A DNA stretch of 64,000 bases from Prorocentrum cordatum (GCA_963575745.1 CAUYUJ010018616.1:631680-695679), one strand, 5' to 3'. Positions 44,202 to 52,976 are shown, counted from the first letter of the stretch. Translations and numbers: made by a program. Notes: a model not told the origin generated them from the letters alone.

Positions 44202-47200
44202 ATGAGTCGCTTGAATGTGCTGTTCTTCCTGTCCTTCATGCCTCTCTGGCGTACCCTTCAGAGCAAAGTTGGCCCTACGTGGAAATTTGTGCAGTATAAT
44301 CCTCTAGCATGTACACGAGCTGATAGAATATCGGATGTGAGTGAATCTTTTCGTGACGTCGAAGCTATTGCCCTGACGGGAACACAATTGCGTGCCAAAG
44401 AATTGGATATTCAACGAAGAATAGTCAATGGGAGAATTCTTATTGAAGCTGGGTGGCAGCGAGGTCCGTGCTCGAACCGATCGTGTGGCGTCTCAGTGTT
44501 GTTGCATCGCAGATTCAGAGAAGAACATATCAGAGCTGTCCGAGGCGGGCCTCCTGGCATGTTGGGAAGATGTTTGGCGGTGAGAGTCAGAACGAGGAGC
44601 GAGGATTTCACGGTGCTGGCTTTGTATTTCCCGCCGAGAGTGACGGAGACCAAGAAGCAGGGACTCTACAAGCGTACGGTACGTGGTCTTTTACAGTGGT
44701 TATCCAAGGAATTGGCTTCCTGTCCGACACGGTCGGTACCGATAGTGATGTGTGACTTGAATGACGGCATGGGTTTGACGAAGGACTCGGATCAGGAGAG
44801 CGTGAACCCAGATGTAATCAAGACAGAGGGGGCCAGCCTGGAACATTTTGCAGGAGCGGCTTTCAGAGCAGTACTCGAAGCGCAGTTCATGACGGCGGCC
44901 TCTACGTTGAGTGGCCTGCCCACGTTCTACGGCACCGACCACAACTCGATCATAGATTACGTGTGCGTGCCGACGGCCATGATGCAGGCAGTACGTGTGG
45001 CGGGGCCGCTCGTGGGCAAAGGCAGAGCTCTGCAACTGATAAACGTAGCAGCCAAGAGAGATCATTTGCCAGTGCTGGTTGAGGTAGTGAGGCCTCTTTT
45101 TTCGCGAGAGATTATCACAGCCGCCAGTGCCCCACCGGCGCTAGGCAAGCAGCGTTTGCATCCTGATGCGATGATGGCTGCGTTGAGGGGGGGGGTGGGA
45201 CTGAGGGACTTCTTGGACGGGGTGGAGGAGGCGATGGAGCGAACGCAGGCTGAGTGGACCCTTCTGGCCGCTCAGCCGCAGCCTGATCACTTGTTTCAAT
45301 TCCTAGAGCAGGTGCTGTATGAGACAGCGGCACCTCTCTTTTCAAGAACCTCACAGAGTGTTGCAGGTAGAGCGGACAATGAGAGAGAGCGTTCGCAGCT
45401 GCTTGTGCGTAGAAGAGAGCTCCGAAGGACTCTTGGTGGGGCCCCATCGGAGCAGGTGAATGAGATTTCGGATAGGCTCCGTCTCTTGACTAAGCAGTTG
45501 AGAGGACTAGCAAAAGCCGCATTTAAGCTGAAGCAGGAAGAGCACATGGAGGCCATGAGAGAGTCATGGAGAGTGCGCAACATCCATCGTGCTTTTTTTC
45601 ATGCGAGGGCTGCAGCGGGTGTCCGCATGGGACCAAAAAAGCGTAAGTTTTTAGAGATCAGGACCGCCCTGCCCACGCGGAAGGAGCAGTTAGATTTTTG
45701 GGCTTTGCCTGGACCTGAGGGGGGGATGGCGGCTCGCGAGGTGGGGGAGTGGGAAGGATTGCCACCAGTCTGCTCTGCGGTCCCGTATGACGCGCAGGTT
45801 TTTGAGCAGGCGGGTGAAGACATGAAGAGAGTGCGTAGGCAGCTGCGTAAGGTCCAGAAGCGTAGGGTGACCCCGCAATGGTCGTCGCCAGTGGAGCTGT
45901 GGGACATGGCTTTGAATCCTGGGGCGGGCATCCCGTCAAAAAAGCAGGTTGCTGGAGTTGGAGCTCCTGACCCGTCCCGCCCCACGGTACTATTTACAAA
46001 AGCTGTTCATCTAGGCATGTGGCGCATACGCACAGCACAGAGCACACCTAGATTCTGGCACTGTAGTCAGGCTGGAGGCCTGAGGAAGTCTGAGGCCGAG
46101 GGACCTGCGGGGAAGCGGTGGGTTCATATGTTGCCTTCGTTCGGTAAAGTGTGGTACTCGGCTATCATGTACAGAGAGAATATGGATCCTGATGTGCACG
46201 GGTACCAGCCTGGCAGAAGTAAGGAGACACCCATGTTGGTCTCATCGATCCTGGCATGGAGAGCGCAGCGAGAGAATAGGTCTTTTTGCAGGCAGTATTT
46301 TGATGCAACCAACGCTTTTGGAAGTATAGCACAAAGACGTTTAAAAGCTGCTGTGGTCTCGCTTTTTGACTGGCAAGCGGTCCCGATGGGGCTGCAGAGG
46401 GTGGAGAGGGCCACCATTTCTGTTCCGTGTGAATTCGGGTCCGTGCTTTTGCGGCCTGGATGTGGAGGGATGATGGGGGACCCGTTCATGGTGGCGGCGT
46501 GGGTGAGGGCTTTCCAACCAGTGGTAAGAATATGGCGCGAGCTGATGGCCGCAGCTGGTGTGACAGACACGAGCTTGGTGGCGTCTAGCCCGTGCGACCC
46601 AGAGCCAATCGATCTCACGTTATGCCAGTATGCTGATGACCTTGAGCTTTCTCACCTTGGAAGGGCTGGCGAAAGAGCGGCCCCTTTGCTAGCAAGAGTT
46701 CAGGAGGCGTCAGACTTGCTGACGCAGGCTTTAGCAGATAGTAACTGTGCTCAGAATACTAAGAAGCAGACCTGTCTTATTAATTTGTCTGGCCCTGGGT
46801 CCCATCTGGATTTGAGAGATATGCGCATGGGTAGGTTGAAGACTTCTGGCACAATATGCCACCAGATTAGGTATTTAGGAGGGCAATTTGTAGCTGACCC
46901 TAGATTGGCGCAGTCTTTTGCTCCGGAGCTGAGGGCCCGAAAAGCGGCTATATATAAAACTTTTTATTATCTAGGGAGTTTTTGGTTCCTGAAGGGTGTA
47001 CCGTATCGTTTGAAGCGATCGATGTTTTTGTCTTTTATAATAGGCACGGCAGCACAGAACATGGAGGCGTATATCCCGTCGGATAGGCAACTAGCTGAAT
47101 TACAGAACGTTCTAGATCAACTGGCGCGTAAGGCAATGAGAGGAGGAGCTCATACTGAACAAGAGGGAGTGCATAGAGCATGGTCTAACGAACGTGTACG

Positions 47201-48884
47201 TAAGTACTGGCGCTTGTGTTCGCTGGAGGTAGAGCTGCGAGTGCGGCGCCTGAAGAGACTGCAGGCGATCGCACGACGTCCTGAGAGACACCGGCAGTGG
47301 CTTGCAGCACACTTCGGAAAAATGAATTGGGAGGGTGGGACTACTATGGACGAATTCGGGCTCTTGAGTACGACGGCGAATCCGTGGGCGGTGCGTGTAC
47401 TGGAGGATGTCAAGACCCTGAGTACGGTGGAGGATGCAGAATGGTTTCTCTCGGAGATGGGGGACTACATAGTGGACATATTTTGTGAAACTGAGGTACG
47501 GAAAGATTTTGTGAAGGTGGATGTGGGCCTCCTTCGGGCCCAGGATGTGCAAAAACCGTACAAGGAGGGAGGTCTTGGGAAGCATAGTCGACGAGAGGGG
47601 GGAGATGGGCTGTGGAAGTGTTTTTTTGAAGATAATGGTGTATGTTGTCCTGCGGCGTTCGAGTCGAGTCGAGCATTATCCACACACATACAACGTGTAC
47701 ATCATAGAACGGATGTGTATGCATCGATTGTGGTGACAAATCAATGCCCATATTGCGCTGAGATTTTTTCGAGTCATCAAGCGGCGTACAGACATGTTAT
47801 TGCAAAGCGGGCTTATCCTGATCGGGTGTCAAGATGTAGATATCTGGGTGCTGTTATTGAACCGAAGTCATTGGATTGTCCGTTATGTGAGTATTCGGCT
47901 CAAACTCTTGCCGATCTGCATCGCCACATTGTTGAACACGCACCAGCGCATACTCATGCCGCTCGAGGATCCGAAGTGGGCTCTCAAACGAAGTGCCGAC
48001 TCGCAGGGAGGAGCAGACAGAAAGAAGCTGCTCACGCAGATCGGGAGCGAGGCGGGCGGCGGAGGTTCCAAGCAGGCGGTGCTGGAGCGAATGATGAAAG
48101 TGCTCGCCGCCCTCGCCCTCACTCAAGCCGCGGAGCTGCGAGACTTGATTGCGGCGGTCTATTTCACCTTCCTCATCCCGTCAGACGCAAGCATCGCGGT
48201 CGCCATGAAGAAGGCGGGCCAAGATTATCATGCCCAGGCCAAGCTGCTGAAGACAGGAGGCGGAGGAGGCCACGATATCCTAGGGCCACCGTTCCTGCAC
48301 GTCTTCAAGGCGCTGCTGCAGGCGGCGCACGAGGTGACGGGTCTCACTGGCCAGCATCGCGAGATGATCGCAGAGTTCTGGGCCAACAAAGTACTGAAGG
48401 AGGAGCTGTTCGCGTTGGCGGAGCAGATCCGCCACTGCAGGATCCGAGACACCCGCAAGAAGGAGAATGCCAAGGACATGATGAGGATCACGATTTGTTT
48501 TTCGAGTCAGTGGAAAGACCTGGAGGTGGCGGTGGTATCAGCCATCAAGAAGGAGAACGGGGTGTTGAAGATAGGCCCGCCCCCGCGCGGGCCGTTGGAG
48601 AGGGAGGCATCCAAGCTGTTAGACGAGCTGAACAACATGAGCTGAGGAGTTCGAGGAGAGAACGCATAGGGTCTGAGGAGAGTGAACTTAGGCGCCTGGC
48701 TAGGCGCCTCGAAATTTTTTCTGTTCGCATGGCGGACCTTCTTTTAAGAGGAGTGATCTCTCCAGGTGCTGCACTCTCTTTTCTGCGTGCTCAGGAAGGC
48801 CGATTTAGGCCACCGAGTATTCATGAGAAAGGGAAGGGTCGGGGTACGGCGGGGAGGTCGGGGGGAGGGAGTAGCTCTGTGTGA
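44202..48884 (+). CDS. LINE polyprotein: EEP endonuclease, reverse transcriptase, C2H2 fingers
   Basis: Endonuclease at residues about 28-295: VQYNPLACTRADR, ALTGTQ, CGVSVLLHRRF, LALYFPP, PIVMCDLNDG, SIIDYVCVP and KRDHLP, in the EEP order; RDH replaces the usual SDH. Reverse transcriptase from about 600: motif A QYFDATNAF (Asp 701), motif B GCGGMMGDPFM, motif C CQYADDLELSH (YADD 810-813). Three C2H2-like fingers follow: CCPAAF...HIQRVHH (about 1149), CPYCAEIFSS...RHVIAK (about 1181) and CPLCEYSAQTL...HRHIVEH (about 1226). From about 1253 to 1480 the frame is Arg/Gly-rich and overlaps a better-looking frame; after 1481 it again looks natural (RRLARRLEIFSVRMADLLL). Target-primed retrotransposition is the expected role. 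Confidence 0.9.
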   Translation: MSRLNVLFFLSFMPLWRTLQSKVGPTWKFVQYNPLACTRADRISDVSESFRDVEAIALTGTQLRAKELDIQRRIVNGRILIEAGWQRGPCSNRSCGVSVLLHRRFREEHIRAVRGGPPGMLGRCLAVRVRTRSEDFTVLALYFPPRVTETKKQGLYKRTVRGLLQWLSKELASCPTRSVPIVMCDLNDGMGLTKDSDQESVNPDVIKTEGASLEHFAGAAFRAVLEAQFMTAASTLSGLPTFYGTDHNSIIDYVCVPTAMMQAVRVAGPLVGKGRALQLINVAAKRDHLPVLVEVVRPLFSREIITAASAPPALGKQRLHPDAMMAALRGGVGLRDFLDGVEEAMERTQAEWTLLAAQPQPDHLFQFLEQVLYETAAPLFSRTSQSVAGRADNERERSQLLVRRRELRRTLGGAPSEQVNEISDRLRLLTKQLRGLAKAAFKLKQEEHMEAMRESWRVRNIHRAFFHARAAAGVRMGPKKRKFLEIRTALPTRKEQLDFWALPGPEGGMAAREVGEWEGLPPVCSAVPYDAQVFEQAGEDMKRVRRQLRKVQKRRVTPQWSSPVELWDMALNPGAGIPSKKQVAGVGAPDPSRPTVLFTKAVHLGMWRIRTAQSTPRFWHCSQAGGLRKSEAEGPAGKRWVHMLPSFGKVWYSAIMYRENMDPDVHGYQPGRSKETPMLVSSILAWRAQRENRSFCRQYFDATNAFGSIAQRRLKAAVVSLFDWQAVPMGLQRVERATISVPCEFGSVLLRPGCGGMMGDPFMVAAWVRAFQPVVRIWRELMAAAGVTDTSLVASSPCDPEPIDLTLCQYADDLELSHLGRAGERAAPLLARVQEASDLLTQALADSNCAQNTKKQTCLINLSGPGSHLDLRDMRMGRLKTSGTICHQIRYLGGQFVADPRLAQSFAPELRARKAAIYKTFYYLGSFWFLKGVPYRLKRSMFLSFIIGTAAQNMEAYIPSDRQLAELQNVLDQLARKAMRGGAHTEQEGVHRAWSNERVRKYWRLCSLEVELRVRRLKRLQAIARRPERHRQWLAAHFGKMNWEGGTTMDEFGLLSTTANPWAVRVLEDVKTLSTVEDAEWFLSEMGDYIVDIFCETEVRKDFVKVDVGLLRAQDVQKPYKEGGLGKHSRREGGDGLWKCFFEDNGVCCPAAFESSRALSTHIQRVHHRTDVYASIVVTNQCPYCAEIFSSHQAAYRHVIAKRAYPDRVSRCRYLGAVIEPKSLDCPLCEYSAQTLADLHRHIVEHAPAHTHAARGSEVGSQTKCRLAGRSRQKEAAHADRERGGRRRFQAGGAGANDESARRPRPHSSRGAARLDCGGLFHLPHPVRRKHRGRHEEGGPRLSCPGQAAEDRRRRRPRYPRATVPARLQGAAAGGARGDGSHWPASRDDRRVLGQQSTEGGAVRVGGADPPLQDPRHPQEGECQGHDEDHDLFFESVERPGGGGGISHQEGERGVEDRPAPARAVGEGGIQAVRRAEQHELRSSRRERIGSEESELRRLARRLEIFSVRMADLLLRGVISPGAALSFLRAQEGRFRPPSIHEKGKGRGTAGRSGGGSSSV
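47956..48645 (+). CDS. Overlapping 229-aa frame inside the LINE 3' region
   Basis: ATG at 47956 in the +1 frame relative to the polyprotein: MPLEDPKWALKRSADSQG, QAVLERMMKVLAALALTQ, AELRDLIAAVYFTFLIPSD, GPPFLHVFKALLQAAHEV, ending LLDELNNMS. The peptide is helical and well balanced, unlike the Arg/Gly-rich polyprotein reading of the same DNA. Third-position GC is high, unlike the rest of the LINE. It could be a second, overlapping ORF of the element or a captured segment. The domain is not named here; a helical region ending in a GPP-type turn of this sort is known to me only as dinoflagellate retroelement-associated sequence, from memory. Confidence 0.6.
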   Translation: MPLEDPKWALKRSADSQGGADRKKLLTQIGSEAGGGGSKQAVLERMMKVLAALALTQAAELRDLIAAVYFTFLIPSDASIAVAMKKAGQDYHAQAKLLKTGGGGGHDILGPPFLHVFKALLQAAHEVTGLTGQHREMIAEFWANKVLKEELFALAEQIRHCRIRDTRKKENAKDMMRITICFSSQWKDLEVAVVSAIKKENGVLKIGPPPRGPLEREASKLLDELNNMS

Positions 48885-49057
48885 CTAGCGGCTTGTGCCA
48901 TCAGGCCCACGGGTGGCCATCCACAAGCCGTGGCGCTTGCAGGCCAGTCTCGGGCCTCCCCGAGCAGTGCGCCTGCTGCCATCATCCAGTTGGCACTATT
49001 AGTGTGCCTCGCCGACGCCTTGATTTTGAGGCAGAGAGACACTTGGCGTCAAGGGCG

Positions 49058-49105
49058 GTCTTATCTTATCTTATCTTATCCTCCTCCTCCTCCTCCTCCT
49101 CCTCC
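49058..49105 (+). repeat. (TCTTA)n LINE tail followed by CTC microsatellite
   Basis: GTCTTATCTTATCTTATCTT then ATC, followed directly by CTC triplets. It marks the 3' end of the LINE. Confidence 0.8.
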
Positions 49106-49575
49106 TTACGCCGCAGCTCACGCGGGCCGCCAGCGCGGCACGCCACGCTGGAGACGAAAGGTGCTCGCGCGCGACCGTACGCGGGCAGCTTGAGCGCCAA
49201 TATCGTCGAGGAGCACCCCGTTTTTGCGCCGCTCGTATGAACTCCCCCGTCTGGACCGAAAATGCACCCGCTCGAAACAAGCCCCCTGGACCCCTCCTGG
49301 GGGTCCTGACTCCTCTTCCGGGGCGGATCCCCAGCGGCGGCGACGAGGACGACAGATGGGCGACGATCCACAACGGATCTCCCGCGAGAGGGTGCCGCAA
49401 TCCTGCGCCGCGACCTGCGCGGGCCGCCCGCGCGGCGCGCGACGTCGGAAACGAGGGCGCCTCCGCGCGACCCTACGCAGGCAGCTTGCGCGCCAATGCC
49501 GGTGCAGACGAGCCCGTTCTCCTTCGTCGCTCGGGCGCCCGGGAGGCCCGCCGCGCGCCTCGCGCCCGGCCCCCC
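49106..49575. other. Spacer with a repeated CGCG-GGCAGCTTG.GCGCCAAT block
   Basis: CGCGACC(G/C)TACGC(G/A)GGCAGC and TTG.GCGCCAAT(A/G) recur at 49168 and 49470, with CGCGGGCCGCC(A/C)GCGCGGC before each: a ~300-bp degenerate duplication. No gene recognised. Confidence 0.5.
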
Positions 49576-49583
49576 TCCGAGCT

Positions 49584-49780
49584 GAGGCGCTCCAGGTCGC
49601 CCGCCAGCCCGTAGCCCACCAGCAGCCAGGCCCCGCCGCAGAGGGCCGCCAGCAGCGACGCGAGGCCCGCGGGGTCCGCCCGCAGCAGCCCGGGCACGTC
49701 GAGCAGCCAGCAGCGGCCGGGGGCGGCCAGCTGCAGCAGCTCCACGGGCGCCGGCGCCTCGTCCCTCGCGAGATCCACGA

Positions 49781-49835
<55 letters not shown>

Positions 49836-49945
49836 GGCAGCACGGCGATGCGGCTCGCGCGGGGCAGGGCTGGCGGCACGCGCCCCCGGGGGGGGCCCCC
49901 GAGAGCCCGGCGTGTCCGCCTCCGCCTCCGGGCCACGCGGGGCCC
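49584..49945 (-). CDS. Exon of a DEDDy 3'-5' exonuclease-like protein (motif II)
   Basis: Minus frame: Pro/Ala/Arg-rich start, a run of 17 Ser encoded by (TCG)n at 49785-49835, then LVDLARDEAPAPVELLQLAA, GRCWLLDVPGLL, GGAWLLVGYGLAGDLERL. In the exonuclease family the order is LLQ(L/I)A, (F/L)LLD, then LVG.GL.GDL..L, and the motif II Asp is the D of AGDLE (about 49598). Motif I lies upstream at 50.2 kb on the same strand. Confidence 0.65.
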
Positions 49946-49959
49946 TCACAGAGCGATTC

Positions 49960-50115
49960 GGCGCGGCGAATGCCGCAGAGAAGATGGGGTCTATGGGGCT
50001 CCAGGCGTGATTCTTGTTGACGAAAGCTCACAGATCGATCGGGCTCGGAAAATGCCGCAAAGAAGATGGGGTCTTGGGGCTCCAGGCGTGCTTCTTGTTG
50101 ACGAAGGAAGCGCCC
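49960..50115. repeat. ~80-bp tandem duplication between exonuclease exons
   Basis: AATGCCGCAGAGAAGATGGG, CTCCAGGCGTGATTCTTG and TTGACGAAAGC recur 80 bp apart. The repeat fills the gap between the two exonuclease exons and is probably intronic. Confidence 0.75.
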
Positions 50116-50119
50116 CGTG

Positions 50120-50330
50120 CCCGCGGGGCCCAGCCCACGGGCCTGGCCCGCGAGGCCGCGGAGGACGGATGTGTGCGTTTCGCCCACGGCCTCCCGTGCG
50201 GGCGCCACTCGGCGTCCAGCGCCACCACGCTGGCCGTGGCGAGGAGCGGAGGAGGGCCAGTGCTTCGGCGGACACGTACGAGGTGGGGAACTTGGGGGGC
50301 AGAGGTGGGGCTAGAGGAACATCGCTCGAA
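50120..50330 (-). CDS. Exon of a DEDDy 3'-5' exonuclease-like protein (motif I)
   Basis: Minus frame reading PQVPHLVRVRRSTGPPPLLA, TASVVALDAEWRPHGRPW. VVALDAEW (about 50228-50205) is the D-x-E motif I of DEDD exonucleases. Exact exon ends are unclear. The upstream side abuts the M5 element at 50333, whose inner edge could serve as the intron boundary. Confidence 0.6.
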
Positions 50331-50332
50331 AC

Positions 50333-50496
50333 GTGATGGGCCTGTTTTCCACCACCACCACCACCACCACCAGAAGTTGGAGGGGGGAGGGGGTCCTCCT
50401 CTCCCCCTCTTTTCATCCTCCTTCTCCTCATCCTCCACCTCCTTCCCCCCTCCAACTTACGGTCCTGGTGGTGGTGGTGGAAACCAGGCCCATCAC
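50333..50496. mobile_element. Inverted-repeat element, family M5, copy 1 (AAC duplication)
   Basis: Starts GTGATGGGCCTGTTTTCC then ACC triplets and AAGTTGGAGG; ends with CCTCCAACTT, GGT triplets and GGAAACCAGGCCCATCAC. AAC flanks both sides (50330-50332 and 50497-50499). The loop is CTC-rich. Read as protein this gives poly-Trp, an artefact. Confidence 0.85.
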
Positions 50497-50499
50497 AAC

Positions 50500-50668
50500 G
50501 GCCCGTCTGAGAAGGAACTGTGAGCATCCAGCTGGGCAGGCTCCGGACCCCCCCGCGCCAAGCTGTGAGGCCACGGCGGCGGCTCCCTCCCTGCGGCCCG
50601 AGAGAACGTCCGGTGCAGAGTCGGCCCCCGGATGCCGCCTCGGGTCCATCCGGACCCGTGGCGGATCG
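50500..50668. other. Short GC-rich spacer between M5 and M1 elements
   Basis: The plus frame reads SIQLGRLRTPPRQAVRPRRR but no domain is evident; it may contain exon sequence, because elements bracket it on both sides. Confidence 0.25.
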
Positions 50669-50829
50669 GAGCCTGTTTTGTTTAGACTCTGGCAAGTTTA
50701 CTTGCATGGACGGGGGGGGGGCGCTGAGCCTGAAGCAAGCCGCAAACGACTTGCACGTTCGGGGGGGCGCGGAAATCACGCGAACGCCATGCAAGTAAAC
50801 TTGCCTGAATCCACAAAAAAAACAGGCTC
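50669..50829. mobile_element. Inverted-repeat element, family M1, copy 3 (internally deleted)
   Basis: GAGCCTGTTTTGTTTAGACT at the left and AAAAAAAACAGGCTC at the right. The interior lacks about 60 bp (the TCGAAAGGCACTTGC to GAGGGGCGAG segment) present in copies 1 and 2. Flanking triplets are TCG and TCA. Confidence 0.85.
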
Positions 50830-50995
50830 TCACGCCGCGGTGGCACCCCCGAGAGGCCCAAGAGAGAATCACGGAGGGCGCGGGTCGCCGTGAGCTCGCC
50901 TGGCCCTCCTCCGCGGAGGAGGTCGTGCTCGACCGGGGCCGCGGCGTCGGCGGCCCACCGGACCTGCTTTGGGAGCAGGGGTCGCCCGGAACAAA

Positions 50996-51092
50996 AAGTC
51001 TCGTTCTCGCTGTCCCTCGATGTGTCTTCCGTCCGCCTTGGCTGCAACACGACATCGAAACGCAGACGGCCCGCGCATTCTCCACGGCTCCG
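50996..51092 (+). repeat. Family M4, copy 2
   Basis: Matches 28948-29045: TCTCGTTCTCG, CTCGATGTGTCTTCC, GTCCGCCTTGGCTGCAACAC, GACATCGAAACGCAGACGGC. Confidence 0.6.
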
Positions 51093-51254
51093 TTGTGGGT
51101 CGACCCCCTGTGGGGGTCCCGGAACGGCGCGGGCTGACGGAGCGTGCGGTGACCTCGAACATTCAGAAGACATCACTGCACGTTCCGTCACCGCACGGTC
51201 TCGGAGCACTGGAGGCCCCAGTCGACCGAGACATCCTCGAAGAACGGCCCAGGT

Positions 51255-51420
51255 CCCAAAACCGTTGCCCCACTCCGAACCCCCGCGGACTCGCCACACT
51301 GGCCCTCCTCCGCATGTTTGGTTTCCGGGTCCTACCTCTCGGGTCTCGGGCGGCTGTTCGGGAGGATGTGATGATCTGGGCACCCCCGACGCGCTCTCGG
51401 CAAGGCGCAGCTGCTGGGCC
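51255..51420. repeat. Family R5, diverged copy
   Basis: CCACTCCGAACCCCCGCGGAC, TCGCCACACTGGCCCTCCTC, CGCATGTTTGG, then GGCAAGGCGCAGCTGC, parallel to 40925-41080. Confidence 0.55.
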
Positions 51421-51461
51421 GCATCCCGAGGCAGAGACAAATCCAAGGCACAAACGAAATA

Positions 51462-51612
51462 GGGGGCCACATGCGAACCCTACCCCTACCCCCCACGATT
51501 TCTGAAGGGGGAGGGTGGGGTTCACATAATTCAGGAGCTCCCGAGCGAAGTGAACCCCACCCTCCCCCTCAGAAATCGTGGGGGGTAGGAGTAGGGTTCG
51601 CAAGTGGTCCCC
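51462..51612. mobile_element. 151-bp inverted-repeat element, family M6, copy 1
   Basis: Left GGGGGCCACATGCGAACCCT, ACCCCTACCCCCCACGATTT, CTGA...; right is the inverse ending TAGGGTTCGCAAGTGGTCCCC. The arms exceed 60 bp with few mismatches around a ~20-bp centre. A diverged relative is at 53686-53850. Confidence 0.75.
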
Positions 51613-51692
51613 TACCCTACGAAAACCAACGGAAACCCCGAAACCCGAATCCCGAACCCCCCAGGGCCCGAACCCCCAAGCCTCCGACGTGC

Positions 51693-51810
51693 CATCCGCT
51701 CGGACGTCCATGCCCCCTGCTTTGTTGGTTTCGTGCGTGCTTCTCTTGCCAGCTGATCCAAGCTGCTCCTCGGTGGTCCTCGCCGAAACAATGCACACGT
51801 CCGAGCGATA
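51693..51810. mobile_element. Inverted-repeat element, family M3, copy 2
   Basis: CATCCGCTCGGACGTCCATG at the left and GCACACGTCCGAGCGATA at the right. The interior shares TTTCGTGCG, GCTGATCCAAGCTGCTCCTC and GGTGGTCCTCGCCGA with 23081-23200. Confidence 0.8.
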
Positions 51811-51836
51811 CCAGGCCGATGTCCTGATGGCAGGAA

Positions 51837-51992
51837 GGCACCAACTATACACCAACACCGATCCTGGCCAGGATCACCCTGGGCCCAGGATCGGTGTATG
51901 CGCCCTCCTGCCTTGCGCAAGAAGGCACATGCACCGATCCTGGGCCCAGGGTGATCCTGGGCCAGGATCGGTGCTGGTGTATAGTCGGTGCC
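51837..51992. mobile_element. 156-bp near-perfect hairpin element
   Basis: GGCACCAACTATACACC, ACACCGATCCTGGCC, GGATCACCCTGGGCCCAGGA, TCGGTGTATGCGCC, then the full inverse ending GGTGTATAGTCGGTGCC. The arms cover almost the whole element. A smaller related hairpin (CTGCACCGA...TCGGTGCAG) is at 28540-28588. Confidence 0.8.
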
Positions 51993-52007
51993 CTCCGAGA
52001 TGGATGT

Positions 52008-52178
52008 GTTCAAGACGGGGTCCACGGACCTCTGGACAACTCCCCGGGGACTGGCCTTCCGTCCTGGACCGCCTGTGCTGGCCCCGGGGCCCAGCGAGGG
52101 CCCCCCGACGCCGAGAGCGACACGACACGCCTCCGTCTACAGATGCTGCCGATGCGTTGGAGGTCTGGGTCGCGGCGT
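52008..52178. repeat. Family R6, diverged copy
   Basis: GATGTGTTCAAGACGGGGTC, CTGGACAACTCCCCGGGGAC, CCCCGGGGCCCAGCGAGGGC, CGCCTCCGTCTACAGATG and GGAGGTCTGGGTCGC follow the R6 order. Confidence 0.65.
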
Positions 52179-52700
52179 GGCAGGTAGTCAATCAACATCG
52201 AGTCAAGGCATCGGATCGGATCGGAGTGCACATCGAATCGACACGGAATCGGAATCGGCTCGAGTTCGCAGCGCCAGGGCGCACAGCAGCAGCATGCAAG
52301 CCTCGGGGCGCACCTGATCGTCGGAGCATCAGAATCGAGTCGGACCTGGGCGGCCAACACCGACATCGAATCGGATCGATCGGATCGAAACGAACCCACC
52401 GCACCTCTTGGACCGACGAGCGAACAACCGACAACCCGCACCCATACCCACACAGTGCGGACGCGGCCGCAAACAAAAACCCTTGCAAGAAACCCAGCCC
52501 TGACGACCCGCGCGAGAGGTGCGACTGGGGGGAAGCCCAGGGCGCCCTGAACGCAACAGCGTCTCCGACGGTTGCGCGAAGCCACCCCACAGTGCGAGGA
52601 GCGAGGAGACCCAGGGCACCCTGACGCAGAGCACATTGTTTCCTGATGCGCGCCCCCACTGTAGCCAGTCCTCCGCCCTCCGACCCCCCCATTGGTGTGG
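52179..52700. other. Spacer; TCGAATCGG-rich minisatellite part
   Basis: ATCGAATCGGATCGGA-type repeats at 52190-52400. The block GCATGCAAGCCTCGGG recurs at 60096. No gene recognised. Confidence 0.45.
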
Positions 52701-52705
52701 GTGTG

Positions 52706-52976
52706 TTGATGGGCTTGCTTTCCACCACCACCACCACCGTAAGTTGGAGGAGGAGGAGGAGGAGGAGAAGGAGGAGGAGGAGGAAGAGGAGGAGGAGGAG
52801 GAGGAGGAGGAGGTGGAGGTTGAGGAGGAGAAGGAGGAGGTGGAGGTGGAGGAGGATGTGGAGGTTGAGGAGGAGAGGAGGAGGAGGAGGAGGAGGAGGA
52901 GGAGGAGGAGGAGAGGAGGAGGGGGCCACCTCCCTCTCCAACTTATGGTGGTGGTGGTGGAAAACAGACCCATCAT
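52706..52976. mobile_element. Inverted-repeat element, family M5, copy 2 (GTG duplication, GGA loop)
   Basis: TTGATGGGCTTGCTTTCC, ACC triplets, GTAAGTTGGAGG at the left; CCTCTCCAACTTATGG, TGG triplets, GGAAAACAGACCCATCAT at the right. GTG flanks both ends (52703-52705 and 52977-52979). The loop is a ~185-bp GGA microsatellite. Confidence 0.85.

Larger units (their letters stand above)
44150..49080 (+). mobile_element. Non-LTR retrotransposon (LINE), apparently full coding length
   Basis: One uninterrupted 1560-codon frame with endonuclease, reverse transcriptase and zinc fingers, a ~190-bp 3' region, and a terminal (TCTTA)n tail at 49058-49080, as in LINEs that end in short tandem repeats. 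The 5' boundary is not defined; 44150 is a guess just upstream of the ATG. Lack of stops suggests a young copy. GC is lower than in surrounding DNA except across 47956-48645. Confidence 0.85.

Noticed and set aside
44202-48884. Retrovirus or LTR retrotransposon
   Set aside because: There are no protease, RNase H plus integrase or long terminal repeats; an EEP endonuclease N-terminal to the RT and a short-repeat 3' tail mark a LINE.
50340-50490. Poly-Trp coding exon
   Set aside because: It is the CCA/TGG triplet run in the inverted arms of element M5.
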